Counted from the stretch's first letter, positions 48,276 through 58,208 are shown. The stretch: DNA of 64,000 nt from Ruegeria spongiae (GCF_023502395.1 NZ_JAMFMB010000021.1:1-64000); one strand, 5' to 3'. The notes: generated from the letters alone by a model not told the origin. Numbers and translations are program-made.

Positions 48276-48369
48276 GCGCACCCGCCAGTTGGACGGGCCT
48301 TGTATCAGCAATCGGTCAGCGGCCCTTGGAAGCAGGGCGGGCGGCCTCAACGAAACGAAGGACAAATGA

Positions 48370-49056
48370 ATGACCAAACTCTCGGACCTCAGCGGCGTTG
48401 GTGTCGCGCTTGAAAAGGCGATGGGCAGCATCGGCATCAAGACCCCTGCGGATCTGGCCAAAGCACGGCCCGAACAGCTGATTGCGCTGCCCCGGGTGGG
48501 CAAAGTGCGGGCGGCAAAAATGATCGCTGCGGCCAAGGCCGCCGTGTCAGCGCCGGGCACGACCCGCACCAGACAGGCCGCCGCTGCCAAGCCGAGGACC
48601 CGGTCAACGCCAAGAAAAGCCCCTGACAGGAGAGCGGCGGCACCGAAACCCGCCGCTGCGAAACCTGCTGCAGCAAAGCCAGCTGCTGCGAAACCTGCCG
48701 CCGCCAAACCGGCGGCTGCCAAGGCGTCCGCAGCCAAGGTGACGGCGACCAAACCTGTCGCAAGCAAACCCGCCGCCGCGCCAAGCCCGTCGAAACCTGC
48801 AGGTGAAAAACCCAAAGCCGACGCGGATGCCGCCAAGAAGGCCAAGAAAGCCAAGGCCAAGGCCAAAGCGGAGAAGGCCGCGAAGAAGGCCAAAGCGCTG
48901 GAGGTCGAGTTCAAGAAGGCCAAGGAAAAGGCCAAGGCGAAGGCCAAGAAGGAAAAAGCCAAGGACGCAAAGGCCAAGGCGAAAGCCAAAGAGGCGAAGG
49001 CCAAAGCCAAAGACGGCAAGAAAAAGGGCAAAGGCAAGAAAAAGGCGAAGAAGTAA
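48370..49056 (+). CDS. Histone-H1-like HhH protein with KPAAA repeats
   Basis: A 228-residue, extremely basic protein. Residues 1-58 form paired helix-hairpin-helix motifs (LSGVGVALEKAMGSIGIKT and LPRVGKVRAAKMIAAAK), a DNA-binding fold. Residues 93-117 are five exact KPAAA repeats. The rest is Lys/Ala-rich and probably helical (about 150-228: KAKAKAKEAKAK-type), like eukaryotic H1 tails and bacterial AlgP/HctB-like proteins. It should bind DNA or RNA non-specifically (inference). AAGGAC precedes the ATG. A perfect 11-bp hairpin overlaps the stop codon. Confidence 0.85.
   Translation: MTKLSDLSGVGVALEKAMGSIGIKTPADLAKARPEQLIALPRVGKVRAAKMIAAAKAAVSAPGTTRTRQAAAAKPRTRSTPRKAPDRRAAAPKPAAAKPAAAKPAAAKPAAAKPAAAKASAAKVTATKPVASKPAAAPSPSKPAGEKPKADADAAKKAKKAKAKAKAEKAAKKAKALEVEFKKAKEKAKAKAKKEKAKDAKAKAKAKEAKAKAKDGKKKGKGKKKAKK
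48646..48720 (+). repeat. Five tandem 15-base units encoding KPAAA
   Basis: Five consecutive 15-base units each encode Lys-Pro-Ala-Ala-Ala. Codons vary between units (for example gct/gcc/gca for alanine), so the protein repeat is kept while DNA identity has decayed. Such arrays can change copy number by slippage or recombination. Confidence 0.85.
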
Positions 49057-49071
49057 CCCGTCTTCGCCTTT
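49041..49071. terminator. Bidirectional terminator between the HhH gene and serS
   Basis: AAAGGCGAAGA and TCTTCGCCTTT form a perfect 11-bp stem with a 9-base loop spanning the HhH stop codon. On the minus strand the stem runs into CTTTTTC, giving a T-run for serS. The two genes converge here. Confidence 0.85.
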
Positions 49072-49086
49072 CAGAGCCGAGAAGCT

Positions 49087-50379
49087 TTAGCTTAGCCGAC
49101 CATCCAGTCCCAGCGTGGTCTTGCCGCCCAGATAGGGTGCAAGAACGTTGGGCAGGGTGACGGTGCCATCCTCGTTCTGACCGTTCTCCAGCACTGCGAT
49201 CAGGCAGCGGCCTACGGCCAGACCCGAACCGTTCAGCGTGTGCACGAATGCCGGTTTGCCGCCCGCTTCGGGGCGGAACCGCGCATTCATCCGCCGCGCC
49301 TGGAAGTCGCCAGTGGTCGAGACGCTGGAGATCTCGCGATAGGCATCCTGCCCCGGCAGCCAGGCTTCGATATCAAAGGTCCGGCGCGCGCCGAATCCCA
49401 TGTCGCCGGTACACAGCAAAACGGTGCGATAGGGGATACCCAGCGCCTCCAGCAGTCCTTCGGCACAGCGCAGCATGCTTTTCTGCTCGTCGTCGCTGGC
49501 GTCGGGGTGGGTGACCGAGACCATCTCGACCTTCTCGAACTGGTGCTGGCGCAGCATGCCGGCGGTGTCCTTGCCCGCGCTGCCCGCCTCGGAGCGGAAG
49601 CAGACCGTGTGGGCGGTCATGCGGATCGGCAGATCAGCCTCGTCCAGAATGTCACCGGCGACCGAATAGGTCAGCGTCACCTCGGATGTCGGGATCAACC
49701 ACCAGCCATTGGTTGTCTGATAGCTGTCCTCGCCGAATTTCGGCAGCTTATCGGTGCCATACATCGCCTCGTCACGCACCAGAACCGGGGTCTGCATTTC
49801 AGTCAGCTCGTTCTTGTCGACATGGGTGTCGATCATGAATTGCGCCAAGGCCCGGTGTATGCGAGCCACACCTTTCGACAGGTTCACGAACCGGCTGCCG
49901 CTGGTCTTGGCGGCGGTCTCGAAATCCATCCCCGCCGCCACGGCAGGGATTTCGTAATGCTCCTTGGGTGCAAATTCGAAAGACGCAGGGGTGCCCCAGC
50001 GGGTCACCTCGACATTGTCATCCTCACTCGCGCCATCGGGCACGTCATCGGCGGGCATATTGGCGATCCGGGCCAGCATGTCGGTCAGCTTGGCGTCCAA
50101 CTCCTTGGCCTCGCCCTGCATCGCCGCCACTTCGGCCTTCTTGTCCGCAACCAGCGCCCGCAGCCGCTGAAACTCGTCCTCGTCACCACGACCCTTGGCC
50201 GCACCCACCTCTTTGGAGGCCTTGTTCTGTTCGGCCTGTGCCGTCTCGGCGGCCAGGATCTTGGCCCGGCGCGCCTCATCAACAGCCAGCAGTTCCGACG
50301 ACATCGGCGCATCCCCCCGCCGCGCCAGAGCGGCGTCGAAAGCGGCTGGATTTTCGCGAATAGCGCGGATGTCATGCAT
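49087..50379 (-). CDS. serS: Seryl-tRNA synthetase
   Basis: A 430-residue class II aminoacyl-tRNA synthetase charging tRNA-Ser. The N-terminal coiled-coil arm (about 30-105, rich in E/K/A) is followed by the catalytic core: motif 2 with [27 protein letters not shown] and motif 3 with [19 protein letters not shown]. The start at 50379 ([11 protein letters not shown]) is the family start; the frame extends upstream without support. Confidence 0.95.
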   Translation of the reverse strand: MHDIRAIRENPAAFDAALARRGDAPMSSELLAVDEARRAKILAAETAQAEQNKASKEVGAAKGRGDEDEFQRLRALVADKKAEVAAMQGEAKELDAKLTDMLARIANMPADDVPDGASEDDNVEVTRWGTPASFEFAPKEHYEIPAVAAGMDFETAAKTSGSRFVNLSKGVARIHRALAQFMIDTHVDKNELTEMQTPVLVRDEAMYGTDKLPKFGEDSYQTTNGWWLIPTSEVTLTYSVAGDILDEADLPIRMTAHTVCFRSEAGSAGKDTAGMLRQHQFEKVEMVSVTHPDASDDEQKSMLRCAEGLLEALGIPYRTVLLCTGDMGFGARRTFDIEAWLPGQDAYREISSVSTTGDFQARRMNARFRPEAGGKPAFVHTLNGSGLAVGRCLIAVLENGQNEDGTVTLPNVLAPYLGGKTTLGLDGRLS

Positions 50380-50413
50380 GGGGAACTCCCGAAGGCTGAA
50401 TCGTTTCGATGCC

Positions 50414-51637
50414 TTATGCCGATTTCTGGTCGGATTTGTAACCTTTGAATGCGAGGAATTTCTCCCATCTGGCAAGTGCTTCCTCCGCTGATCTGATACG
50501 CTTGCTCCAGTGTTTTGGTCGCTTCAACATCACGGGAATCTGTACCGAAGGGTCCCCATAAGATTGTTCGAGTTGCTCTTGTGTTATCAGCGCAGTCGAC
50601 AGGTCACAGTTTTGAAAAAACGCGCCTTCGAGAGTGGATTCCTCGAAGTCCACGTGCCCTCGGAAATCGCAGCTGTCAAATTTCGCCATTCCAAGTTGAA
50701 GTTTAGTGAGCTTCGCATCACCGAAAGAACTACCGTGAAACCTACAACCAGAAAAGTCGCATAATTGGGTAAAAGCACCCGAAAAATCACATATTCTCAG
50801 ATCGAATTTTGACAAGTTCAAGCCGACAATCACCTGATTCTTGAAGCTGCTTGAACGCAGATCAAGATAGTTGCGGCTATCTTGATTGCGATAGGGGACA
50901 GCGAGATCAGATATAGTCTCTAGCGCGGTTCGAACATCAGCTCTTGGGAAACTCAGCCGTTCGAATTTTTCGACGAATTCCGGGCTGGCATCTACGTTTA
51001 CAGGTGAGTGCTTAGTTCCAGAATTTTCGCGTACATAGACAATCAGCGCTCTCAACACCTGCTGCAGTTCAGAAGGAGTTTCGTCAGCGATCCGAGACAA
51101 CGCCAAGATAGAACCCACGCGAACCTCTAAGTTTGGAACTGAAACCTGTTCGCCCTCTACTGTTATGGTTTTGTCGGTTCCCAGGCCTTCGATTGATTTG
51201 GAGAACCTGTCTGTGATTTGCCCCTTCTCCTGAACTTCGGTTTGCCGTCTGCTGAAATTCACACGCACCAGTGTGAGCGGGAAGGCGACCACTGCGGCAG
51301 TAGTCGCTGTGAGCGCTGCCAATTTGGCGAGAGAGAACCGCCAATCCCAGATCTCCAGCCGTTCCGTTGGCAAAGCCCTGTGAACCACATCCCAGATTAA
51401 AGTTGCCAGTCCGAAACATAACATCCCGAGAATGACTGTCCAGAAGGCCGCGCCAACGAGAAACACGAAGGTGTTTAGTTTAGATAACCCGAGTTCGGAC
51501 TTTGTTCGTTCAAGAGGGGCCGAGACATTTGAACTGAATTCAGGCGTAACCACCCAAAGCAGCACATAAATCGATACCAACATACCCAGTGCGACCCAGA
51601 CAATAGTGTGCGTAGTTAAAAAGATTGAAGCTTCCAT
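50414..51637 (-). CDS. Membrane protein with pentapeptide repeats (low-GC islet)
   Basis: About 407 residues. Three hydrophobic spans (about 2-30, 57-86 and 100-122) are followed by a soluble region with [20 protein letters not shown]. The C-terminal part (about 285-370) has pentapeptide-like [26 protein letters not shown] and [14 protein letters not shown] repeats expected to form a right-handed beta-helix. Base composition is far lower in GC than serS and yajC, with AT-ending codons, so it is probably acquired. Function unknown. The start at 51637 ([10 protein letters not shown]) is the best fit to the first span; longer starts up to 51745 are open. Confidence 0.7.
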   Translation of the reverse strand: MEASIFLTTHTIVWVALGMLVSIYVLLWVVTPEFSSNVSAPLERTKSELGLSKLNTFVFLVGAAFWTVILGMLCFGLATLIWDVVHRALPTERLEIWDWRFSLAKLAALTATTAAVVAFPLTLVRVNFSRRQTEVQEKGQITDRFSKSIEGLGTDKTITVEGEQVSVPNLEVRVGSILALSRIADETPSELQQVLRALIVYVRENSGTKHSPVNVDASPEFVEKFERLSFPRADVRTALETISDLAVPYRNQDSRNYLDLRSSSFKNQVIVGLNLSKFDLRICDFSGAFTQLCDFSGCRFHGSSFGDAKLTKLQLGMAKFDSCDFRGHVDFEESTLEGAFFQNCDLSTALITQEQLEQSYGDPSVQIPVMLKRPKHWSKRIRSAEEALARWEKFLAFKGYKSDQKSA

Positions 51638-51882
51638 AGACTGCTCTAAAGTTTTGTTTGGGCGATCATGTGTCACTTTCGTGCTGAGGCCAAGCCGGTC
51701 TTCAGGACGATCTATTGCGATGCGTTGTTTCAATCGAAACGGCATGTCTGCACAGTTTGATCATGTTGGGAGAAACTTTCGTATCCGCGCCCCTCCACGC
51801 CGCTTGAACCTTTTTGCGCTAACGCATAGGTTCCCGCAAAATTCGCGGGGTGTGCCCGCCTGTCTGAACAAAGGAACATCCC

Positions 51883-52167
51883 ATGGACGGTGGCGCTATT
51901 GCCCAGTTTCTCCCTCTCATTCTGATCTTCGCGATCATGTATTTCCTGCTGATCCGCCCGCAGCAGAAGAAGGTCAAGGAACATCAGGCGATGGTCAACG
52001 CATTGCGTCGCGGCGATCAGGTGGTCACCCAAGGTGGGCTGATCGGCAAGGTGGCCAAGGTCAAGGATGACGGTGAACTTGAGGTCGAGATTGCTGATGG
52101 CGTCAAGGTCCGGGTTGTGCAGGCGACCATCTCGCAGGTGCTGAACAAGACCGAACCTGCGAAGTAA
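51883..52167 (+). CDS. yajC: Sec translocase accessory protein YajC
   Basis: A 94-residue inner-membrane protein with one span (about 7-25, FLPLILIFAIMYFLLIRPQQ) followed by the YajC core KKVKEHQAMVNALRRGDQVVTQGGLIGKV. It works with SecDF. AAAGGAAC precedes the ATG. secD follows after 33 bases. Confidence 0.95.
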   Translation: MDGGAIAQFLPLILIFAIMYFLLIRPQQKKVKEHQAMVNALRRGDQVVTQGGLIGKVAKVKDDGELEVEIADGVKVRVVQATISQVLNKTEPAK

Positions 52168-52200
52168 GAACGCCTGACAACCCATTATAAAGGCAGGGTA

Positions 52201-53862
52201 ATGCTGCAAATCGACACCTGGAAACGGGTCCTGATCTGGCTGGTTGTTGTGGCTGGCCTGCTGATGGCCCTGCCGAATGCGTTCTACACCCGTGTGGAAC
52301 AATCCAACGACGCCCGTGCCGCAATCGAACTTGGTAATGATACCCCGCAGATGCAGGTCAAAGCGGCGCAATGGCCGTCCTGGCTGCCCTCAGGGCTGGT
52401 CAACCTCGGCCTCGATCTGCGCGGCGGCGCGCATCTGCTGGCCGAGGTTCAGGTCGAGGATGTATACGCCGCTCGCATGGATGCCATGTGGCCGGAAATC
52501 CGCGATGCGCTGCGCGACGAGCGTTCGACGATCGGCACGATCCGCCGTCAGGACAGCGCACCGGGCGAGATTCGCGTCCGCATCAGCCAGCCCGAGGGTA
52601 TGACCCGCGCGCTGCAGGTGGTGCGCGAGCTTGCAACGCCAATCCAGACCCTTGCTGGCCCCACCGGCACCGATATTGAGGTCTCTGCCCAAGGTAGCGA
52701 CATCGTCGTGACCCTGAGCGAGGCCGAGAAGCTGGCCTCGGACGATCGCACCGTGCGCCAGGCGCTTGAGATCATTCGCCGCCGGATCGACGAGGTCGGC
52801 ACCCGTGAGCCCACCATCCAGCGACAGGGTGCCAAGCGTATCCTGATTCAGGTACCGGGCATCGGCAGCGCCTCGGAGCTGAAAGAGATCATCGGCACCA
52901 CCGCGCAACTGACCTTCAACCCGGTGGTTTCGCGGACAGGCGACGCCGAGTCCCGTGTCGGCCCGGGCGAAAAACTTGTCCCTTCGCTTGACGAGGCCGG
53001 CACGTTCTACATCATCGAATCCGCCCCCGTGGTCACCGGTGAGGAACTGGTCGACGCCCAGCCTGCCTTTGACCAGAATGGCCGCCCGGCAGTGAATTTC
53101 CGCTTCAACACCACCGGCGCGCGCAAATTCGGCGACTACACGCTGGAAAATGTCGGCGCGCCCTTCGCTATCGTGCTGGATGACGAGGTGATCTCGGCCC
53201 CGGTGATCCAGAGCCATATTCCCGGCGGTTCGGGCATCATCACGGGCAATTTCACGGTCGAGGAAAGCACCAATCTGGCGGTGCTGCTCAGGGCAGGGGC
53301 TTTGCCTGCCGGGCTGGAATTCCTCGAAGAGCGCACCATCGGGCCTGAATTGGGTCAGGACAGTATCGACGCGGGCAAGGTGGCGACCATGGTGGCCTTT
53401 GCCGCGGTGCTGGTCTTCATGGCGCTCAGCTACGGTCTGTTTGGCCTGTTTGCCAATGTGGCGCTGATCATCAATATCGGGCTGATCTTTGGGCTCTTGT
53501 CGCTGATCGGGGCGACGCTGACGCTGCCGGGTATTGCCGGGATCGTGCTGACGGTGGGTATGGCGGTGGACGCCAACGTGCTGATCTTCGAGCGGATCCG
53601 CGAAGAACTCAAAACCGCCAAAGGACCGGCGCGTGCCATCGAACTGGGCTATGAAAAGGCGCTCAGCGCCATTCTTGACGCCAACATCACCACCTTCATC
53701 ACGGCGGTGATCCTGTTTGCCATGGGCTCCGGCCCGGTGCGCGGCTTTGCAATCACGCTTGGCTTAGGCATTCTGACCTCGGTTTTCACCGCCATATTTG
53801 TCACGCGACTATTGGTGGTGATCTGGTTCGAACGCCGCCGTCCCAAAATGATCGAGGTGTGA
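52201..53862 (+). CDS. secD: Protein translocase subunit SecD
   Basis: A 553-residue inner-membrane protein that uses the proton gradient to help pull proteins across the membrane. The first span is followed by a large periplasmic part including GLDLRGGAHLLAEV, and the C-terminal half has five spans with GMAVDANVLIFERIREEL and LDANITTFITAVILF. secF follows after a single base. Confidence 0.95.
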   Translation: MLQIDTWKRVLIWLVVVAGLLMALPNAFYTRVEQSNDARAAIELGNDTPQMQVKAAQWPSWLPSGLVNLGLDLRGGAHLLAEVQVEDVYAARMDAMWPEIRDALRDERSTIGTIRRQDSAPGEIRVRISQPEGMTRALQVVRELATPIQTLAGPTGTDIEVSAQGSDIVVTLSEAEKLASDDRTVRQALEIIRRRIDEVGTREPTIQRQGAKRILIQVPGIGSASELKEIIGTTAQLTFNPVVSRTGDAESRVGPGEKLVPSLDEAGTFYIIESAPVVTGEELVDAQPAFDQNGRPAVNFRFNTTGARKFGDYTLENVGAPFAIVLDDEVISAPVIQSHIPGGSGIITGNFTVEESTNLAVLLRAGALPAGLEFLEERTIGPELGQDSIDAGKVATMVAFAAVLVFMALSYGLFGLFANVALIINIGLIFGLLSLIGATLTLPGIAGIVLTVGMAVDANVLIFERIREELKTAKGPARAIELGYEKALSAILDANITTFITAVILFAMGSGPVRGFAITLGLGILTSVFTAIFVTRLLVVIWFERRRPKMIEV

Positions 53863-53863
53863 T

Positions 53864-54832
53864 ATGCGACTGAAACTTGTCCCCCAGAACACCTCGTTCG
53901 ATTTCTTCAGCCGCTGGAAACTGTGGCTGGGCATCTCGGCCTTCATGATGGCGCTGGCGGCGGGGTCGTTCCTGTATCAGGGTCTGAATTACGGCATCGA
54001 TTTCCGGGGTGGCACCACCATTCGGACCGAAAGCGCGCAGGTGGTGGATGTAGGCGTCTATCGCGGCGCGCTGGACCCGCTTGAGCTGGGCGATATCACC
54101 ATCACCGAGATCTTCGATCCGACCTTCGGCCCCGATCAGAACGTCGCCATGCTGCGTATTCAGGCGCAGGAGGGCGAAGAGGCCGCAACCGCCTCCATGG
54201 TTGTCGAGGTCGAAGCCGCGCTGAAGGGTGCGGTGCCCGATATCCAGTTTGTCTCGGTCGAATCGGTTGGCCCCAAGGTCTCGGGAGAGCTGATCCAGAC
54301 GGCGGTGATTGCCGTTGTGCTCGCGATCGGGGCGGTGCTTGTCTATATCTGGCTGCGGTTCGAGTGGCAGTTCGCGTTGGGTGCGGTGGCCGCCTTGGTG
54401 CATGACGTCATCCTGACCATCGGGGTGTTTTCCGAGCTGCAGATTCGATTCGATCTGGCGATTATCGCGGCGCTTCTGACCATCGTCGGCTATTCGCTGA
54501 ACGATACGGTGGTGGTCTTTGACCGGGTGCGCGAGAACCTGCGGAAATACAAGAAGACCCCGCTCAAGGACGTGCTGAACATCTCGATCAACGAAACGCT
54601 GAGCCGGACGGTGATGACCTCGGTCACCACGCTGCTGGCGCTGATCTCGCTTTATGTGCTGGGCGGCGACGTGATCCGGGGCTTTGTCTTTGCGATGATC
54701 TGGGGCGTCATCGTGGGTACTTATTCTTCGGTCTTCGTGGCGTCGGCGATCCTGCTTTATCTGGGCGTCAAGCGCGACTGGACCAAGCCGTCCAATACTG
54801 CCGGAAACCAATACGCCAATATCGATGCCTGA
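53864..54832 (+). CDS. secF: Protein translocase subunit SecF
   Basis: A 322-residue partner of SecD with six spans. Family motifs are YGIDFRGGTTI (about 45-55), VGYSLNDTVVVFDRVRENLR and LSRTVMTSVTTLLALISLY. The stop is close to a perfect 10-bp inverted repeat (54837-54875). Confidence 0.95.
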   Translation: MRLKLVPQNTSFDFFSRWKLWLGISAFMMALAAGSFLYQGLNYGIDFRGGTTIRTESAQVVDVGVYRGALDPLELGDITITEIFDPTFGPDQNVAMLRIQAQEGEEAATASMVVEVEAALKGAVPDIQFVSVESVGPKVSGELIQTAVIAVVLAIGAVLVYIWLRFEWQFALGAVAALVHDVILTIGVFSELQIRFDLAIIAALLTIVGYSLNDTVVVFDRVRENLRKYKKTPLKDVLNISINETLSRTVMTSVTTLLALISLYVLGGDVIRGFVFAMIWGVIVGTYSSVFVASAILLYLGVKRDWTKPSNTAGNQYANIDA

Positions 54833-54836
54833 TCCC

Positions 54837-54875
54837 CGGTCACCCGTTTGCCAAAAAGGCCGGACCGGGTGACCG
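54837..54875 (+). promoter_or_regulatory. Hairpin enclosing the TSUP start codon
   Basis: CGGTCACCCG (54837-54846) and CGGGTGACCG (54866-54875) form a perfect 10-bp stem with a 19-base loop. The presumed GTG start of the next gene (54869-54871) lies inside the right arm. It could end secDF transcription or hide the start codon. Confidence 0.6.
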
Positions 54876-55618
54876 AACATCTGCTGTCACTGGGCAGCAC
54901 CGACCTGCTGGTGCTGTTCGGTGCTGCTCTGTTGGCGGGCTGTACCAGGGGCTTTACCGGCTTTGGCACCGCAATGGTCTATCTGCCCCTGGCGGGCATG
55001 GTTCTGGACCCGGTTTCAGCCATCACGACACTGATCATGATGGATATTCTGGGGCCGGTGCCGATGCTTCCCAAGGTCCTGCCGCATGCTCATCGCGCAG
55101 ACCTGACGCGGCTGCTGGTGGGGACGGCGCTTGCCGCCCCGCTGGGTCTGGCCGCGCTGTTTGTGATGAACCCCGATCTGTTCCGCGTGCTGGTCTCGTC
55201 GGTGTCGTTGCTGATGCTGGCGGGGCTGCTGCTGGGCTGGCGTTATAGCGGGGCACTGGGGCCGCGTGCGGTGTTTGGTACCGGGTTGGTCGCGGGTTTT
55301 CTGGGCGGCGCGGTGGGCATGCCCGGCCCTCCGGTGATCTTTGTTTATATGGCCAGCCCGCATCCGGCGCAGGTGATCCGGGCCAACACCACGCTGTTCC
55401 TGCTGGGCTATGACATTCTGCTGGTTGCGTTTCTTGCGCTGGCCAGCCGCCTCGACCCGGCCATCGCGCTGACCGGGTTGCTGCTGACCGTTCCGAATAT
55501 GCTTGGCAACCTCGCGGGCAGCGCGCTATTTGTGCCGGACCGCGAAAAGCTCTACCGCTCCGCCGCTTATGCGCTGATCTTCGGCGTTGCACTGGCGGGA
55601 TTGCCCATCTGGACCTGA
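54869..55618 (+). CDS. TSUP (TauE/SafE) family membrane permease
   Basis: A 249-residue protein with about eight spans in two related halves. The TSUP signatures are GCTRGFTGFGTAM near the start and GFLGGAVGMPGPPVIFVYM in the second half. Members export sulfite or organosulfur/C2 compounds. The GTG at 54869 is chosen (V-T-E-H-L); a TTG at 54848 is possible. It sits between secF and the Mth938 gene, an unusual interruption of that order. Confidence 0.82.
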   Translation: MTEHLLSLGSTDLLVLFGAALLAGCTRGFTGFGTAMVYLPLAGMVLDPVSAITTLIMMDILGPVPMLPKVLPHAHRADLTRLLVGTALAAPLGLAALFVMNPDLFRVLVSSVSLLMLAGLLLGWRYSGALGPRAVFGTGLVAGFLGGAVGMPGPPVIFVYMASPHPAQVIRANTTLFLLGYDILLVAFLALASRLDPAIALTGLLLTVPNMLGNLAGSALFVPDREKLYRSAAYALIFGVALAGLPIWT

Positions 55619-55621
55619 CCC

Positions 55622-55975
55622 ATGCGCCTGAACGAGATCGCCTTTACCGATGCCCAACCCGTCGACGGCTATGGCCCCGGGTTTTTCCGCATCGCTGGTC
55701 AGGTCCTTTACGGCCCCATCCTGACCGGCGCATCCGGCACCGCCGTTTGGGGCGGCTATGACGATGCCGCGCCGCTGCTGGCGCTGGCAGGTCAGGTCGA
55801 CGTGCTGTTCATCGGTACCGGGGGCGAGATGGCGCATCTGCCCGACGAATTGCGCGGCGCATTGGAAAAGGCAGGGATCGGGGTCGAGAACATGTCCTCT
55901 CCCGCAGCCTGCCGCACCTACAACGTCCTGCTTTCCGAAGGCCGCCGTGTCGCGCTGGCCGCCCTGCCGGTGTGA
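55622..55975 (+). CDS. Mth938-like domain protein (DUF498)
   Basis: A 117-residue soluble protein of the Mth938/NDUFAF3 family with IDxYGPGxFRIxG-like GYGPGFFRIAGQVLYGPIL (about 16-34) and LFIGTGGEMAHLP. Eukaryotic NDUFAF3 helps assemble complex I; the bacterial role is unclear. The start follows the TSUP stop by 3 bases. Confidence 0.85.
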   Translation: MRLNEIAFTDAQPVDGYGPGFFRIAGQVLYGPILTGASGTAVWGGYDDAAPLLALAGQVDVLFIGTGGEMAHLPDELRGALEKAGIGVENMSSPAACRTYNVLLSEGRRVALAALPV

Positions 55976-56016
55976 CCCGGTCCGCTCTTCATCTGGCCGA
56001 TAACATTCCGGGGAGG

Positions 56017-56036
56017 GTGAGGGGCTGGCCCCTCAC
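56017..56036. terminator. Stem-loop between the Mth938 gene and ccmA
   Basis: GTGAGGGGC-TG-GCCCCTCAC is a perfect 9-bp stem with a 2-base loop in the 146-base gap before ccmA. There is no T-run. It may be a terminator or a REP-like element. Confidence 0.5.
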
Positions 56037-56121
56037 GCCTGCCACTTGCCACAGACGCGACACTCCGTCCCTGCGCGACTCCGGCCTTTTGCCTACCCCA
56101 GCAATCGGTTAAGCGGGTTTC

Positions 56122-56736
56122 ATGACTCTGACCGTCACAGACCTTGCCATCGCCCGTGGGGGCGTCCCCGTGCTTGAAGGGCTGGGATTTGCCCTTGAGC
56201 CCGGGCAGGCGCTGGTGGTGCGTGGCCCGAACGGGATCGGTAAGACAACGCTGTTGCGCGCCATCGCCGGGTTGCAGCCGCCGTTGTCAGGCCGGATCGA
56301 AGGGGCCGAGGACCGGATCGCCTATGCGGGCCATTCCGACGGCATCAAGCCAACCCTGAGTGTCACCGAGAACCTGACTTTCTGGGCCGCCGTCTTTGGT
56401 GCGCGCGGTATTGAGGGCGCGCTGGATGCTTACGATCTGCACGAGCTTGCCGACCGGCATGCCGGAAATCTTTCAGCCGGACAAAAACGCCGTCTGGGCC
56501 TTGCCCGTCTGCTGGTCACCGGGCGTCCGGTCTGGGTGCTGGACGAGCCCACCGTTTCGCTCGACAAAGAGGCCGTTGGAAAATTCGCCGATGCCGTGCG
56601 GGCGCATCTGGGGCAGGGCGGATCGGCGCTGATTGCCACCCATATTGATCTGGGGCTCGATGCCACGACGCTGGAGGTCGGCCCGTTCCGCGCGCTGCCC
56701 AAACCAGTGGATGATTTCGACGGAGATTTCCTGTGA
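56122..56736 (+). CDS. ccmA: Heme exporter ATP-binding protein CcmA
   Basis: A 204-residue ATPase of the CcmABCD complex in cytochrome c maturation. Walker A is GPNGIGKTT (about 35-43), the signature is [14 protein letters not shown] and Walker B is [12 protein letters not shown]. Its stop overlaps the ccmB start. Confidence 0.93.
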   Translation: MTLTVTDLAIARGGVPVLEGLGFALEPGQALVVRGPNGIGKTTLLRAIAGLQPPLSGRIEGAEDRIAYAGHSDGIKPTLSVTENLTFWAAVFGARGIEGALDAYDLHELADRHAGNLSAGQKRRLGLARLLVTGRPVWVLDEPTVSLDKEAVGKFADAVRAHLGQGGSALIATHIDLGLDATTLEVGPFRALPKPVDDFDGDFL

Positions 56737-57389
56737 TCGCGCTGTTGCTGCGCGATCTGAAACTGGCCATGCGGGCCGGGGGTGGCTTTGGCCTGGGGCT
56801 GGTGTTCTTCCTGATCGTGACAACGCTGGTGCCCTTTGCGGTCGGTCCGCAATCCGACCTGCTGGCCAGCATCGCGCCGGGTGTGCTGTGGCTGGGGGCG
56901 CTTCTGGCCTGTCTGCTGTCGCTCGACCGGCTGCTGGCGCTGGATTGGGAGGATGGCACGCTCGACCTTCTGGCCACCGCGCCCTTGCCGCTGGAGGCCG
57001 TGGTGTCGGTCAAGGCGCTGGCCCATTGGATCACCACCGGCCTGCCGCTGGTGCTGGCCGCTCCGGTCTTTGGCGTGCTGCTCAACCTGCCTGCGCCCGG
57101 GTTCTTCTGGCTTGTGGCCTCGCTGGCGGTGGGCACGCCCGCGCTCAGTGTTGTGGGCACGTTTGGGGCGGCGCTGACCGTGGGGCTGAAGCGCGGCGGG
57201 CTGCTCCTGTCGCTCTTGGTGCTGCCGCTTTATGTGCCGACGCTGATCTTCGGGGCCGAAGTTGCGCGGCGCGGCGCGCAAGGGATGGAGACCGGCACGC
57301 CGCTCTTGATGCTGGCGGGGATCACGCTGGCGACCATTGCGCTCTTGCCCTTTGCCAGCGCGGCGGTGCTGCGCGTGAACCTGCGATGA
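56733..57389 (+). CDS. ccmB: Heme exporter membrane protein CcmB
   Basis: A 218-residue protein with six hydrophobic spans, starting [36 protein letters not shown] and [20 protein letters not shown] match the CcmB family. Coupled to ccmA by ATGA-type overlap. Confidence 0.93.
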   Translation: MIALLLRDLKLAMRAGGGFGLGLVFFLIVTTLVPFAVGPQSDLLASIAPGVLWLGALLACLLSLDRLLALDWEDGTLDLLATAPLPLEAVVSVKALAHWITTGLPLVLAAPVFGVLLNLPAPGFFWLVASLAVGTPALSVVGTFGAALTVGLKRGGLLLSLLVLPLYVPTLIFGAEVARRGAQGMETGTPLLMLAGITLATIALLPFASAAVLRVNLR

Positions 57390-57434
57390 TTTGTGCCAAT
57401 TGAGAATGCCCGCGAGTCGGGCTAGATAACCCCC

Positions 57435-58208
57435 ATGTCGATAGCCACCAAAGCCAACGCGATCTGGCAATATGCCAACCCCAAGAAGTTTCTGGCCACC
57501 ACCGAGCGGGTGCTGCCCTTTTTCTGGATATCCGCCGCGATCTGTCTCGCGGTCGGGCTGGTCTGGGGGTTCTTCTTCACGCCCGATGATTTCCGGCAGG
57601 GATCGACGGTCAAGATCATCTACCTGCATGTGCCCTCGGCGCTGATGGCGATCAATTGCTGGCTGATGATGCTGGTCACCTCGCTGGTCTGGCTGGTGCG
57701 TCGCCACCATGTCAGCGCGCTGGCGGCCCGTGCCGCAGCGCCAATCGGTGTGGTGATGACGCTGATCGCGCTGATCACGGGGGCGATCTGGGGCCAGCCC
57801 ATGTGGGGCACCTGGTGGGCCTGGGACCCGCGCCTGACCTCGTTTCTGATCCTGTTCCTGTTCTATCTGGGCTATATCGCGCTCTGGGAGGCGATCGAGG
57901 ACCCCGATACCGCCGCCGACCTGACCTCGGTCCTGTGTCTGGTGGGCAGTGTCTTTGCCATCCTTAGCCGCTATGCGGTGAATTTCTGGAACCAGGGGTT
58001 GCATCAGGGCGCTTCGGTCATGCGGGCAGGGGCGGTGACCGGCACCGATACCACCGAAAAGGTTTCGAACGTGTTCTTCTACCCGTTGTTTTTGTGCATC
58101 ATAGGCTTTGTGCTGCTGTTCATTGCGCTGGTGCTCTACCGCACCGGGACCGAGATTCGCGCCCGCCGCATCCGCGCGTTGCTGGCACGGGAAAGGGCAG
58201 GCGCATGA
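57435..58208 (+). CDS. ccmC: Heme exporter protein CcmC
   Basis: A 257-residue heme-handling membrane protein that loads heme onto CcmE. The tryptophan-rich WGQPMWGTWWAWDPRLTS motif is present (about 117-134), with histidines before and after it (YLHVPSA and NQGLHQGAS). Stop overlaps ccmD. Confidence 0.94.
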   Translation: MSIATKANAIWQYANPKKFLATTERVLPFFWISAAICLAVGLVWGFFFTPDDFRQGSTVKIIYLHVPSALMAINCWLMMLVTSLVWLVRRHHVSALAARAAAPIGVVMTLIALITGAIWGQPMWGTWWAWDPRLTSFLILFLFYLGYIALWEAIEDPDTAADLTSVLCLVGSVFAILSRYAVNFWNQGLHQGASVMRAGAVTGTDTTEKVSNVFFYPLFLCIIGFVLLFIALVLYRTGTEIRARRIRALLARERAGA

